Source: Lysobacter_L cavernae (GTDB lineage Bacteria; Pseudomonadota; Gammaproteobacteria; Xanthomonadales; Xanthomonadaceae). From it: DNA of 64,000 nt. Every line of letters starts with the position of its first letter. The first letter of the stretch is position 1. Shown in pieces: positions 50,933 through 59,453 of the stretch. The position numbers and the translations under genes were made by a program. The stretch spans positions 62,001 to 126,000 of the forward strand of contig NZ_JBHRXK010000002.1 of NCBI RefSeq assembly GCF_042648505.1, in the 5' to 3' direction. The notes beneath the pieces are model-generated. The model saw only the letters and a program-made list of their open reading frames with translations. It ran no database searches and was not told the DNA's origin.

Positions 50933-53900
50933 ATGAAATTCACCGACATCTTCGTCAACAAACCGGTGCTGGCGGTCGTCGTCAGCCTGTTCATCCTGTT
51001 GTTCGGCCTGCGCGCCTACAGCTCGCTCAACGTGCGCGAGTACCCGGAGCTGCAGAACGCGGTAATCAACGTCAGCACCGCCTACTACGGTGCCGACGCC
51101 GACCTGATCCAGGGCTTCATCACCACCCCGCTGGAGCGCGAGGTCGCCAGCGCCGAGGGCATCGACTACCTCACCTCGAGCAGTTCGGCCGGCATCAGCA
51201 CGATCCAGGCCTACATCCGCCTCGACCACAACGCCAACGAGGCGCTCACCCAGATCTCGGCCAAGGTCAACAAGCTGCGCGGGCAGCTGCCGCCGGAGTC
51301 GGAAGACCCGGTGATCGAGCTGCAGCAGGGCCAGCAGATCGCGGCGATGTACGTGTCGTTCGCCAGCGAGGTACTCGACAACAACCAGATCACCGACTAC
51401 CTCACCCGCGTCGTCGAACCCAAGCTGGCGACGATCCCGGGCGTGCAGCGTGCCGAGATCCTCGGCGCCGGTACCTTCGCCATGCGCGTATGGCTCAAGC
51501 CGGACCGGATGACCGCGCTCAAGGTCACCGCCAGCGACGTCGACGCCGCCTTGCGCAACAACAACGTGCTGTCCGCGCTGGGCTCGACCAAGGGCCAGAT
51601 GGTGGCGATCGACCTCACCGCGCGCACCGACCTGCGCAACGCCGAGGAGTTCCGCCAGCTGGTGGTTCGCGAGCAGGACGGCGCGATCGTGCGCCTGGGC
51701 GACGTCGCCGACGTGGTGCTGGGCTCGGAACAGTACGGAACCTCGGTGCGCATCAACGGCGACGCGGCCACCTTCATGGGCATCTTCGTCTCGCCTGACG
51801 CAAATTCGCTGGACGTGATCCGCGACGTGCGCAAGGTCTGGGACAGCGAGATCATCCCGCAGTTGCCGCAGGGCATGAAGGGCACCATCCCCTACGACAG
51901 CACCGAGGCGATCCAGGACGCCATCGACGAGGTCATCCAGACCATCATCGAGGCGGTGATCATCGTGATCGTGGTGATCTACCTGTTCCTGGGCTCGCTG
52001 CGCAGCGTGATCATCCCGGCGGTGACGGTGCCGCTGTCGCTGGTCGGCACGTTGTTCCTGATGCTGCTGATGGGTTTCACCATCAACCTGCTGACGCTGC
52101 TGGCGATGGTGCTGGCGATCGGGATAGTGGTAGACGACGCGATCATCGTGCTGGAGAACGTGCACCGCCACATCGAGGAGGGCATGTCGCCCTATGACGC
52201 GGCGATCAAAGGCGCGCGCGAGCTGGCCTGGCCGGTGGTGGCGATGACCACCACGCTGGTGGCGGTGTACCTGCCGATCGGCTTCCAGGGCGGCCTCACC
52301 GGCGTGCTGTTCACCGAGTTCGCCTTCACCCTGGCCGGTTCGGTGCTGCTGTCGGGCGTGATCGCGCTGACCCTGTCACCGATGATGTGCGCCAAGCTGC
52401 TCAAGCCGCACACCCAGGGCGGCAAGGGCCGGCTGGAATCGTGGCTGGACGCGCGCTTCGACCGGCTGCGCCAGGGCTACCAGAACCGCCTGCACGGCGC
52501 GCTGGCGACCAAGGGCGTGATCGCGCTGTTCGGAGCGATCGTGTTCGTCTCCTGCGTGTTCCTGTACATGGGATCGCCGAAGGAGCCGGCACCGGCCGAG
52601 GACCAGGGCTTCATCTTCTCGATCGGCAGCGCCGACCCGGCGTCCACGCTCGACTACGTCGAGCGCTACACCGAGGAGATCACCCAGATCGCCAAGGGCG
52701 TGCCGGAAGTGGACAACTACTTCCTGTTCAACGGCGGCTTCGGCGGTGGCGGCGGCGCCAGCAACAGCGCCATGGCCGGCTTCGTGCTCAAGCCGTGGAG
52801 CGAACGCGAGCGATCGACCAAGCAGGTGCTGGAACAGGAGCTGCAACCGAAGATCGCCGAGGTCACCGGGCTCAACGTGTTCGCGCTGATCCCGCCGCCG
52901 CTGCCCAGCGCCGGCGGCGACGGCGGCGGCGAGTTCGTCATCGGCGGCATCGGCTCGCTGGAGCAGTTGCAGGAACTGGCCGACGCGATCCTCGCCAAGG
53001 CCTACGCGAGCAAGCGCTTCATCTTCCTCGACAAGGACCTGAAGATCGACAAGCCGCGCATCGAGGTGCAGATCGACCGCGACAAGGCGGCCACGCTCGG
53101 CATCGACATGCGCACGCTGGCCGCCGACATGACCGCGATGCTGTCGGGCGGCTATGCCAACCGCTTCGCCATGCAGAACCGCTCCTACCGGGTGATCCCG
53201 CAGGTGCAGCGCAGCGACCGCCTCAACGCCGAGCAGTTGGGCAACTACTACACCCGCACCCGCGACGGCGAGCTGATCCCGCTGTCGACCATCGTCACGC
53301 TCAAGGAAAGTGCGCAGCCGCAGACGCTCAAGCGCTTCCAGCAGCTCAACGCGGTCGGCATCAGCTTCGCGCCGCGCCCGGGCGTGAGCAAGGGCGAGGC
53401 GCTGACGATCCTGGAGAACGCGGCCAAGGAAGTGCTGCCGCAGGGCTACAGCGTCGACTACGCCGGCGAGTCGCGCCAGTTCAAGCAGGAAGGCGCGGCG
53501 ATGCTGGTGACGATGGCGTTCGCGCTGATCATCATCTTCCTGGTGCTGTCGGCGCAGTTCGAGAGTTTCCGCGACGCGCTGATCATGCTGGTCACCGTGC
53601 CGATGGCGATCTGCGGCGCGCTGCTGGTGCTCAACGTGCTGGCCCTGCTGAGCAACATCCTGGGCTTCGCCGGGATCGAGGCCTTCCCCGGGATGAGCAT
53701 CAACATCTACACCCAGGTCGGCCTGGTGACCCTGGTCGGCGTGATCTCCAAGCACGGCATCCTGATCGTGGAATTCGCCAACAAGCTGCAACTCGACCGT
53801 GGCCTGAGCAAGCGCGAGGCGATCGAGGAAGCCGCCGCGATCCGTCTGCGCCCGGTGCTGATGACCACCGCCGCGCTGGTGTTCGCGATGGTGCCGCTGC

Positions 53901-54097
53901 TGATCGCCACCGGCCCGGGTGCGGCCTCGCGCTTCTCGATGGGTGTGGTGATTGCCAGCGGCATGTTGATCGGCACGACGTTCACGCTGTTCGTGCTGCC
54001 GGCGTTCTACCTGTACATGGCGCGCGACCACAGTGCGCACCGGGCGCAGACCGGCGCGGCACTGCCACCGGCGACGCCGGCACCGCAGCATGGCTGA
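50933..54097 (+). CDS. RND multidrug efflux permease (MexI/AcrB-like)
   Basis: A 1054-residue trimeric RND exporter. The N-terminus FTDIFVNKPVLAVVVSLFIL and the TM4 segment LAMVLAIGIVVDDAIIVLEN carry the family signature and relay aspartates. FGGGGGASNSAMAGFVLKPW and the second half VTLVGVISKHGILIVEFANK are typical. With the upstream adaptor it would form a pump using an outer-membrane protein encoded elsewhere. The 92-base gap contains a hairpin. It ends before a strong bidirectional terminator shared with bioD. Confidence 0.96.
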   Translation: MKFTDIFVNKPVLAVVVSLFILLFGLRAYSSLNVREYPELQNAVINVSTAYYGADADLIQGFITTPLEREVASAEGIDYLTSSSSAGISTIQAYIRLDHNANEALTQISAKVNKLRGQLPPESEDPVIELQQGQQIAAMYVSFASEVLDNNQITDYLTRVVEPKLATIPGVQRAEILGAGTFAMRVWLKPDRMTALKVTASDVDAALRNNNVLSALGSTKGQMVAIDLTARTDLRNAEEFRQLVVREQDGAIVRLGDVADVVLGSEQYGTSVRINGDAATFMGIFVSPDANSLDVIRDVRKVWDSEIIPQLPQGMKGTIPYDSTEAIQDAIDEVIQTIIEAVIIVIVVIYLFLGSLRSVIIPAVTVPLSLVGTLFLMLLMGFTINLLTLLAMVLAIGIVVDDAIIVLENVHRHIEEGMSPYDAAIKGARELAWPVVAMTTTLVAVYLPIGFQGGLTGVLFTEFAFTLAGSVLLSGVIALTLSPMMCAKLLKPHTQGGKGRLESWLDARFDRLRQGYQNRLHGALATKGVIALFGAIVFVSCVFLYMGSPKEPAPAEDQGFIFSIGSADPASTLDYVERYTEEITQIAKGVPEVDNYFLFNGGFGGGGGASNSAMAGFVLKPWSERERSTKQVLEQELQPKIAEVTGLNVFALIPPPLPSAGGDGGGEFVIGGIGSLEQLQELADAILAKAYASKRFIFLDKDLKIDKPRIEVQIDRDKAATLGIDMRTLAADMTAMLSGGYANRFAMQNRSYRVIPQVQRSDRLNAEQLGNYYTRTRDGELIPLSTIVTLKESAQPQTLKRFQQLNAVGISFAPRPGVSKGEALTILENAAKEVLPQGYSVDYAGESRQFKQEGAAMLVTMAFALIIIFLVLSAQFESFRDALIMLVTVPMAICGALLVLNVLALLSNILGFAGIEAFPGMSINIYTQVGLVTLVGVISKHGILIVEFANKLQLDRGLSKREAIEEAAAIRLRPVLMTTAALVFAMVPLLIATGPGAASRFSMGVVIASGMLIGTTFTLFVLPAFYLYMARDHSAHRAQTGAALPPATPAPQHG

Positions 54098-54115
54098 GGC
54101 CAGTCGATGCCGTGG

Positions 54116-54144
54116 CACAAAGGGCGCCCAAGGCGCCCTTTGTG
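54116..54144. terminator. Bidirectional terminator between RND permease and bioD
   Basis: CACAAAGGGCGCC and its perfect reverse complement are separated by CAA; TTTCTG follows on the plus strand. It lies between two convergent stops. Confidence 0.88.
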
Positions 54145-54153
54145 TTTCTGCGG

Positions 54154-54852
54154 TCAGCGCCGCAGCGGCGTCAGGTCGAGCAATCCAGCCGGCGCGGCTG
54201 GCGTCGGTCCCGGCAGATACGGCAGGCGCCCCAGGCACGGCACCGGCAGGCGCGGCTGCAGCAACGCGAAGTACTCGTCGCGCTCGGCCAGGCCCGGGTC
54301 GACCTCGTTGCCGATCCAGCCGAGCAGGCGCACGCCGTCGGCCGCGATCGCGCGCGCGGTCAGGCGCGCATGGCTGATGCAGCCCAGTCGCAGCCCGACC
54401 ACCAGCACCACCGGCAAGTCCAGCGCGCGCACCACATCGAGCTGGTCCAGTTGCGCCGACAGCGGTGCGGCCCAGCCGCCGACGCCCTCGACCACAACCG
54501 TGTCGGCCTGCGCCGCCAGCCGCCGGTAACCGGCTTCGATGCGGTCCAGTGCCAGCACCACGCCGGCGCGGTGCGCGGCGATCTCCGGCGCGGTCGCCTC
54601 CGGCAGCGCGTACGGGTTGACGTCGTCGTAGTCCGGCAGCGGATCGCTGGCGGCCTGCAGCGCGAGTGCGTCCTCGTTGCGCCAAGCACCGTCGACACGC
54701 CCGCAGCCGCTCGCCACCGGCTTCATCCCGACCGCACGCCCCCCGTGATCGCGCAGGGCGTGGACCAGGGCCACGCTGGCGATCGACTTGCCGACGCCGG
54801 TATCGGTTCCGGTGACGTAGACACCGGCTACAAGGGGGGCGTTCGCAGGCAT
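54154..54852 (-). CDS. bioD: Dethiobiotin synthetase
   Basis: ATP-dependent carboxylation of 7,8-diaminopelargonic acid in biotin synthesis. The 232-residue protein has the P-loop GTDTGVGKS (15-23), MKPVASG for the DAPA site and VEGVGGWAAPLS. ATG 54852 is supported by the P-loop position; the frame is open much further up, opposite msrC. Other bio genes are not in this window. It supplies biotin precursor for AccB, but there is no sequence sign of coordinated control. Confidence 0.95.
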   Translation of the reverse strand: MPANAPLVAGVYVTGTDTGVGKSIASVALVHALRDHGGRAVGMKPVASGCGRVDGAWRNEDALALQAASDPLPDYDDVNPYALPEATAPEIAAHRAGVVLALDRIEAGYRRLAAQADTVVVEGVGGWAAPLSAQLDQLDVVRALDLPVVLVVGLRLGCISHARLTARAIAADGVRLLGWIGNEVDPGLAERDEYFALLQPRLPVPCLGRLPYLPGPTPAAPAGLLDLTPLRR

Positions 54853-54897
54853 CGGCGCATCGTAACAGCCGCCCGCAGCGCTGCTAGACTCGACCCG

Positions 54898-55386
54898 ATG
54901 AGCTTCTCCGCCACCGCCCTCGCCGGCAGCAAGCCGGACCAGTACACGCAGTTGCTCGCGCAAGCGCGCGCGTTGCTGCACGGCGAACGCGACCGCGTCG
55001 CCAACGCCGCCAACCTGGCGGCGCTGGTCTATCACGCGTTGCCGGCACTGAACTGGGTCGGTTTCTATTTCTTCGACGGCCGCGAGCTGGTGGTCGGTCC
55101 GTTCCAGGGCCTGCCCGCGTGCGTGCGCATCGCGCTCGACAAGGGCGTGTGCGGCGCCGCGGCCTCGACCCGGCAGACCCAGCGCATCGCCGACGTGCAC
55201 GCCTTCCCGGGGCATATCGCCTGCGACTCGGCTTCCAATTCCGAACTCGTCGTGCCGCTGGTCGCGGCCGACGGCGCATTGATCGGCGTGTTCGATCTCG
55301 ACAGTCCGCAACTCGACCGCTTCGACGCCGACGATCAACACGGCCTCGAGGCGATCGCACTCGCCTTCGTGGAGTCGCTGGCATGA
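54898..55386 (+). CDS. msrC: Free methionine-(R)-sulfoxide reductase, GAF type
   Basis: Repairs free Met-R-sulfoxide. The 162-residue GAF-domain protein has the three catalytic cysteines C75, C85 and C109, at the same spacing as in E. coli YebR/MsrC (GPFQGLPACVRIALDKGVCG and HIACDSASNSELVVP). TAGACT lies eight bases before the ATG and no Shine-Dalgarno is seen, so it may be leaderless. It overlaps the TfoX-like gene by ATGA. Confidence 0.93.
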   Translation: MSFSATALAGSKPDQYTQLLAQARALLHGERDRVANAANLAALVYHALPALNWVGFYFFDGRELVVGPFQGLPACVRIALDKGVCGAAASTRQTQRIADVHAFPGHIACDSASNSELVVPLVAADGALIGVFDLDSPQLDRFDADDQHGLEAIALAFVESLA

Positions 55387-55748
55387 GCACTGACAAGCTG
55401 CGCAACATCGGCCCCAAATCCGCCGCCTGGCTGCGCCAGGTCGGCCTGCGCACGCACGAGGACCTGGCCGCGGTCGGCACGGTCGAGGCCTTCATGCGGG
55501 TCAAGCGCGCCGGCTTCAAGCCGACCTTGAACCTGCTCTACGCGATCGAAGGCGCGCTGCTCGACTGCCACTGGCAGGAGATCCCGGACGAGCGCCGCAG
55601 CGAGCTGATCCTCGCCGCCGACGCCGCCACCGCCCTGCTGCCGGCGCCGCGCAACCGCCCCGCCGCCGGACCGGTGCGGACCACCGTGCTGACCGAGGAC
55701 ACCGTGGCGATGCCGCCGCTGTTCGACGAGCCCGAGCGCGGCGACTGA
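55383..55748 (+). CDS. TfoX/Sxy C-terminal domain protein
   Basis: A 121-residue protein consisting of the TfoX/Sxy C-terminal (helix-hairpin-helix-like) domain: LRNIGPKSAAWLRQVGLRTH and VGTVEAFMRVKRAGFKPTLN. The N-terminal competence domain is absent, as in many stand-alone homologs. The last 35 residues are a low-complexity tail. It starts by ATGA overlap with msrC. Function unknown; a role in competence is not implied. Confidence 0.9.
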   Translation: MSTDKLRNIGPKSAAWLRQVGLRTHEDLAAVGTVEAFMRVKRAGFKPTLNLLYAIEGALLDCHWQEIPDERRSELILAADAATALLPAPRNRPAAGPVRTTVLTEDTVAMPPLFDEPERGD

Positions 55749-55757
55749 CACGCGCTT

Positions 55758-55786
55758 TTGGCCGCCGCCAGCGGATCGCGTAGACT
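55758..55786 (+). promoter_or_regulatory. Promoter of the cobalamin riboswitch/btuB transcript
   Basis: TTGGCC (55758) and TAGACT (55781) are 17 bases apart, and the predicted start is at about 55792, the first base of the riboswitch. It lies just after the TfoX-like gene stop. Confidence 0.65.
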
Positions 55787-55791
55787 GCGCG

Positions 55792-56023
55792 CGCTTCGAG
55801 GTGACCCGGCGGCGTCCTGCCGACGGGTTGAAACGGGAAGCCGGTGACGCCACGCCCAGCGTGGCCAGCCCGGCACTGCCCCCGCAACGGTAAGCGAGTC
55901 GAATCGCGGCACACGCCACTGTCTGGCAGCTCCTCCGGGAGCGGCCGGCCCTGAAACCAGGGCCGCACGGGAAGGCGCTGCGATCGGAGGTTGCCTCCAC
56001 TCGCGAGTCCGGAGACCGGCCTC
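55792..56023 (+). promoter_or_regulatory. Cobalamin (AdoCbl-type) riboswitch
   Basis: The conserved core is seen in order: GGGAAGCCGGTGACGCC near 55837, CTGCCCCCGCAACGGTAA near 55878 (consensus GCTGCCCCCGCAAC), the B12 box GCCACTG at about 55915, and the closing GAGTCCGGAGACCGGCCT near 56005. It precedes the btuB-type receptor by 136 bases and would shut off its expression when cobalamin is bound. The binding site for the ribosome (CCGGAGAACC) lies at the end of the leader, so control by sequestration is plausible. Confidence 0.96.
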
Positions 56024-56158
56024 GGTGCACGACTGATTGCGATGCGGAGGGCGTCGCGGCGGCGACGTCGGCGTCCCGTGCGCCTGCAACGCAGCCCCGA
56101 GTTCTCCACGCGATTCCCCCTCGCCCGCGCGGCCCTGCCGTGCGCCGGAGAACCCCAG

Positions 56159-58024
56159 ATGTCCCTGCGAATCCTGTCCCTCACCGCCGCCTGCGCGCTG
56201 GCCCTGCCCGCCGTCGCCCGGGCGCAGGACGCCACCGACCTCGACCAGGTCTTCGTCACCGCCAACCGCACCGCGATCAGCGCCAATGACGCGCTGACCC
56301 CGGTCGAGGTGATCGACCGCGAGCAGATCCAGCGCAGCCAGGCGCGTTCGCTGCCCGACCTGCTGCGCGGCCGCGCCGGCATCACCGCGTCCAACCAGGG
56401 CGGCCAGGGCAAGCTGACCACGCTGTTCCTGCGCGGCAGCGAGTCCGACCACGTGCTGGTGCTGGTCGACGGCATCCGCATCGGCTCGGCCACTTCCGGC
56501 CTGGCATCGTTCCAGGACCTGCCGGTGGAGATGATCGATCGCGTCGAGATCGTCCGTGGCCCGCGCTCGAGCCTGTACGGCGCCGACGCCATCGGCGGCG
56601 TGATCCAGGTGTTCACCCGCCGCGACCGGGGCGCGTTCGTGCCGCGCGTGCGCGTCGGCGGCGGCAGCAACGGCCTCACCGAATACGGCGTCGGCTTCGG
56701 CGGCAGCGGCGGCCGTGGCTGGTTCGGTGCCGACTACCAGTACCGCCACACCCAGGGCATCAACGCCTGCAACGGCTCCAGCACGCTGTTTGCCGGCTGC
56801 TTCACCGAGGAGCCCGACCGCGACGGCTACACCGCCAACGCGCTGTCGCTGCGTGGCGGTCTTGATTTCAACGAGCAGTGGAGCCTGCAGGGCCACACCC
56901 TGCGCAACGAAGGGGACAACGAGTTCGACGGCAGCTTCTACAACCGCTCCGAGACCGTGCAGCAGGTGATCGGCGGCACCCTGCGCTGGCGCCCGTCCGA
57001 CCGCATCGACCTGCACCTGACCGCCGGCCGAAACGTCGACGCCTCGGACAACTTCGCCGACGAGTTGTACATCGACACCTTCAGCACCGACCGCGACAGC
57101 GCCACCTTGCAGGGCGACTTCGGCATCGGCCGCGATCAGCTGCTGAGCCTGGGTCTGGACTGGCTGCACGACCAGGTCGAAAGCACCACGCAGTACGACC
57201 GCACGCAGCGCGGCAACCAGGCCGCCTTCGTCCAGTACCAGGGCCGTTTTGAAGCAGGAACGCTTGGCGAGCAGTCGCTGGAAGCCAGCGTGCGCCGCGA
57301 CGACAACGACCAGTTCGGCGGCCACACCACCGGCAGTGCCGCGTGGGGCCTCGGCTTCGCGCAGAACTGGCGCGTCACCGCCGGCTACGGCACGGCCTTC
57401 CGCGCGCCGACCTTCAACGAGTTGTACTTCCCGCCGTTCGGCGGCTTCGCCAGCAGCAACCCCCACCTGCGCCCGGAAGACTCGAAGACCTGGGAACTGG
57501 GCCTGGCCTACCAGGCCACCACGTTCACCGCGCACCTGGATGCCTTCGACACCGATGTCGACGACATGATCGCCTACGACGCCTCGATGGGCGTGCCCAA
57601 CAACATCGACCATGCGCGCATGCGCGGCGCCGAACTGGGCATCGACACGCAAGTGCTGGGCTGGACCGCGCGTGGCGCCATCAGCTACCTCGATGCCGAG
57701 AACCGCTCGGGCGTCTATGCCGGCAATGAACTGGCGCGCCGTGCCCGCAACAGCGCGCGCGTGGACCTGGATCGCGCCTTCGGTACATTCCGCGTCGGCG
57801 TGACCGCCACCGGCGAAGGCGCACGCTTTGATGACGTCGCCAACACCCGCCGCATGGGCGGCTACGGCACGCTCGACCTGCGCGCCGAGTACGCCTTCAC
57901 GCCGTCATTGAGCTTGCAGGCACGCGTAGCCAACGTCTTCGACCGCGACTACGAGACCGCCTCGTTCTACAACCAACCCGGGCGCGAGTGGTTCCTGACG
58001 CTGCGCTACGCGCCAGCGCAGTAA
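56159..58024 (+). CDS. btuB: TonB-dependent vitamin B12 receptor, BtuB type
   Basis: A 621-residue outer-membrane receptor. The signal peptide is cut after ARA (residue 22) and a TonB-box-like DLDQVFVTA follows at about 27-35. The plug domain (about 45-150) has VEVIDREQIQRSQARSLPDL and RGPRSSLYGADAIGGVI. The barrel ends FYNQPGREWFLTLRYAP. The riboswitch upstream is the best evidence that the ligand is cobalamin. GGAG precedes ATG 56159; the reading frame is open across the riboswitch but that is not coding. Confidence 0.94.
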   Translation: MSLRILSLTAACALALPAVARAQDATDLDQVFVTANRTAISANDALTPVEVIDREQIQRSQARSLPDLLRGRAGITASNQGGQGKLTTLFLRGSESDHVLVLVDGIRIGSATSGLASFQDLPVEMIDRVEIVRGPRSSLYGADAIGGVIQVFTRRDRGAFVPRVRVGGGSNGLTEYGVGFGGSGGRGWFGADYQYRHTQGINACNGSSTLFAGCFTEEPDRDGYTANALSLRGGLDFNEQWSLQGHTLRNEGDNEFDGSFYNRSETVQQVIGGTLRWRPSDRIDLHLTAGRNVDASDNFADELYIDTFSTDRDSATLQGDFGIGRDQLLSLGLDWLHDQVESTTQYDRTQRGNQAAFVQYQGRFEAGTLGEQSLEASVRRDDNDQFGGHTTGSAAWGLGFAQNWRVTAGYGTAFRAPTFNELYFPPFGGFASSNPHLRPEDSKTWELGLAYQATTFTAHLDAFDTDVDDMIAYDASMGVPNNIDHARMRGAELGIDTQVLGWTARGAISYLDAENRSGVYAGNELARRARNSARVDLDRAFGTFRVGVTATGEGARFDDVANTRRMGGYGTLDLRAEYAFTPSLSLQARVANVFDRDYETASFYNQPGREWFLTLRYAPAQ

Positions 58025-58039
58025 GCGATACGGCACCTG

Positions 58040-58066
58040 CCCGCCGTCGTGGATCACGGCGGCGGG
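58040..58066 (+). terminator. Terminator hairpin after btuB
   Basis: CCCGCCGTCGTG pairs with CACGGCGGCGGG (one G-T pair) over GAT, 15 bases after the stop. There is no T-run. Confidence 0.6.
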
Positions 58067-58116
58067 TATGTTGCCGTCAGGTGCCCGTTCGCGCCCTGAC
58101 ACCGAGTCGCCGCGGC

Positions 58117-58512
58117 TCACTGGCGAAACACCACGGCCAGCAGGCCCATCACGCCGAGCAAACCGATCAGCGTCGCCAACACCGTCGCCGGCGACCACGG
58201 CATCGGGCCGTAATGGGCGCGCAACCGGCCCATGTTGCGGCGGTGGTCCCAGGTCGCAACGACCAGCGCGATGATGCCGCTGCCGATCATCACCATCGCG
58301 AAATGACGCGGCCCGAACAGGCCGGTATGCACGACCTTCTGGTCCTGCTGCAGGTACTGGAAGAACTTGTAGATGGTGAAACCAAACGAGATCAGCGACA
58401 CCGCCGTGCGCACCCACGCCATCATCGTGCGCTCGTAGGCCATGCGCGTGCGGTCCAGCGCCAGCGCGGTCGAGTCCGGCAGAGCGGCCGGATTCATCTT
58501 GTCATTGCTCAT
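58117..58512 (-). CDS. DUF202/YidH-family membrane protein
   Basis: A 131-residue inner-membrane protein. The family signature LDRTRMAYERTMMAWVRTAVS (shown in two pieces: LDRTRMAYERTMMA, WVRTAVS) is near residue 20-40. Three TM helices lie at about 37-52, 70-87 and 107-129. Function unknown; homologs are sometimes linked to stress or phage resistance but no such evidence is present here. It stands alone, convergent with btuB. Confidence 0.9.
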   Translation of the reverse strand: MSNDKMNPAALPDSTALALDRTRMAYERTMMAWVRTAVSLISFGFTIYKFFQYLQQDQKVVHTGLFGPRHFAMVMIGSGIIALVVATWDHRRNMGRLRAHYGPMPWSPATVLATLIGLLGVMGLLAVVFRQ

Positions 58513-58592
58513 GTCTCAATCCTTCCTTTTCGACGCAAGGCGCCCTGCCTGAAACGCCCCCATTGCAAGCGATCCTAGGTCGCAAGGGACGA

Positions 58593-58619
58593 TTGCTCAA
58601 GCGCAAATTGCTTGAACAA
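58593..58619 (-). terminator. Inverted repeat after the SDR gene
   Basis: TTGCTCAAGC and GCTTGAACAA pair with one mismatch over seven bases, directly after the end of the five-gene operon (SDR stop at 58623 overlaps its edge). It may be its terminator or a promoter operator for DUF202. Confidence 0.45.
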
Positions 58620-58622
58620 CAT

Positions 58623-59453
58623 TCATGCAATATCCGTAGCAGCCGCACTCTCGCGCTGGCCATCCAGCACCGCCATCCGGGCATGCAACGCGCGTTCGAC
58701 ATTGCGCCATGCGTCGCTGCCCAGCAGCAGCCGCAATGGCGGCGAGGTCGAATCGGCACAGGCGATGATCGCCTGCGCCATCCGCTGCGGATCGCCGAGC
58801 CGTGGCAGGCGCCCCATCGCATGCAGGCGCAGCAGGTTGCCGACGCTGGTGCGCTGGTAATCGTCGATCTGCGTCTGCGCGGGCACGGAGCTTCGATCGA
58901 AAGCGGTCGCAATACGCCCCGGCTCGACGATGATCATCTGGATGCCGAGCGGTGCAACTTCTTGCGCCACGCTCTCGCAATATCCCTCGATGCCCCACTT
59001 CGCCGCCTGGTAGCAGCTCAGTGCGGGCAGGCTCATCTGTCCGTTCTCGCTCGACACCTGCACGATCCGGCCATGCCCCTGCCTGCGCAGGTGCGGCAGT
59101 GCGGCGCGGATCAGGTGGATGGGACCCAGCAGATTGACCGACAGGTGCGCGGCGATCTGTTCATCGCTCGCTTCTTCGGCGGCGCCGACCAGCGCATAGC
59201 CGGCGTTGCTTGCGACGACATCCAGCCCGCCCAGGGCAGCGACGGCCTCATCGACCGTTGCACGGATGGCGGCATGGTCGGCCATGTCCAGCTGTCGCAC
59301 GATGAGCCGGTCCGGATGCTGCCGCGCCAGATCGTCCAGCGCATCGAGCTGGCGCACCGTGGCCGCCACGTGATCGCCACGCGCCAGCAACTGCTGCGTG
59401 ATGGCCCGCCCCAGTCCGCGGCCGGCACCGGTGACCAGCCAGCGCTGGCTCAT
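58623..59453 (-). CDS. Short-chain dehydrogenase/reductase, last gene of the acyl-ACP operon
   Basis: A 276-residue classical SDR: NAD(P)-binding TGAGRGLG (8-15), NAG in SNAGY, catalytic S135 region VSSENGQ, and Y148-x3-K152 (CYQAAK). It starts by ATGA overlap with the P450 gene stop, so it is translationally coupled. In this setting it would oxidise a P450-made hydroxyl or reduce a keto group on an acyl chain; that is inference. The sequence class is broad and gives no substrate. It is followed by a hairpin at the operon end. Confidence 0.9.
   Translation of the reverse strand: MSQRWLVTGAGRGLGRAITQQLLARGDHVAATVRQLDALDDLARQHPDRLIVRQLDMADHAAIRATVDEAVAALGGLDVVASNAGYALVGAAEEASDEQIAAHLSVNLLGPIHLIRAALPHLRRQGHGRIVQVSSENGQMSLPALSCYQAAKWGIEGYCESVAQEVAPLGIQMIIVEPGRIATAFDRSSVPAQTQIDDYQRTSVGNLLRLHAMGRLPRLGDPQRMAQAIIACADSTSPPLRLLLGSDAWRNVERALHARMAVLDGQRESAAATDIA

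Noticed and set aside
44728..54097. Two RND operons as a duplicated and inverted copy
   Set aside because: The adaptors have different anchoring, and the permeases differ throughout outside family motifs.
55991..56158. N-terminal extension of btuB across the riboswitch
   Set aside because: The signal peptide and ribosome site fit ATG 56159, and the upstream sequence is the cobalamin aptamer and its leader.
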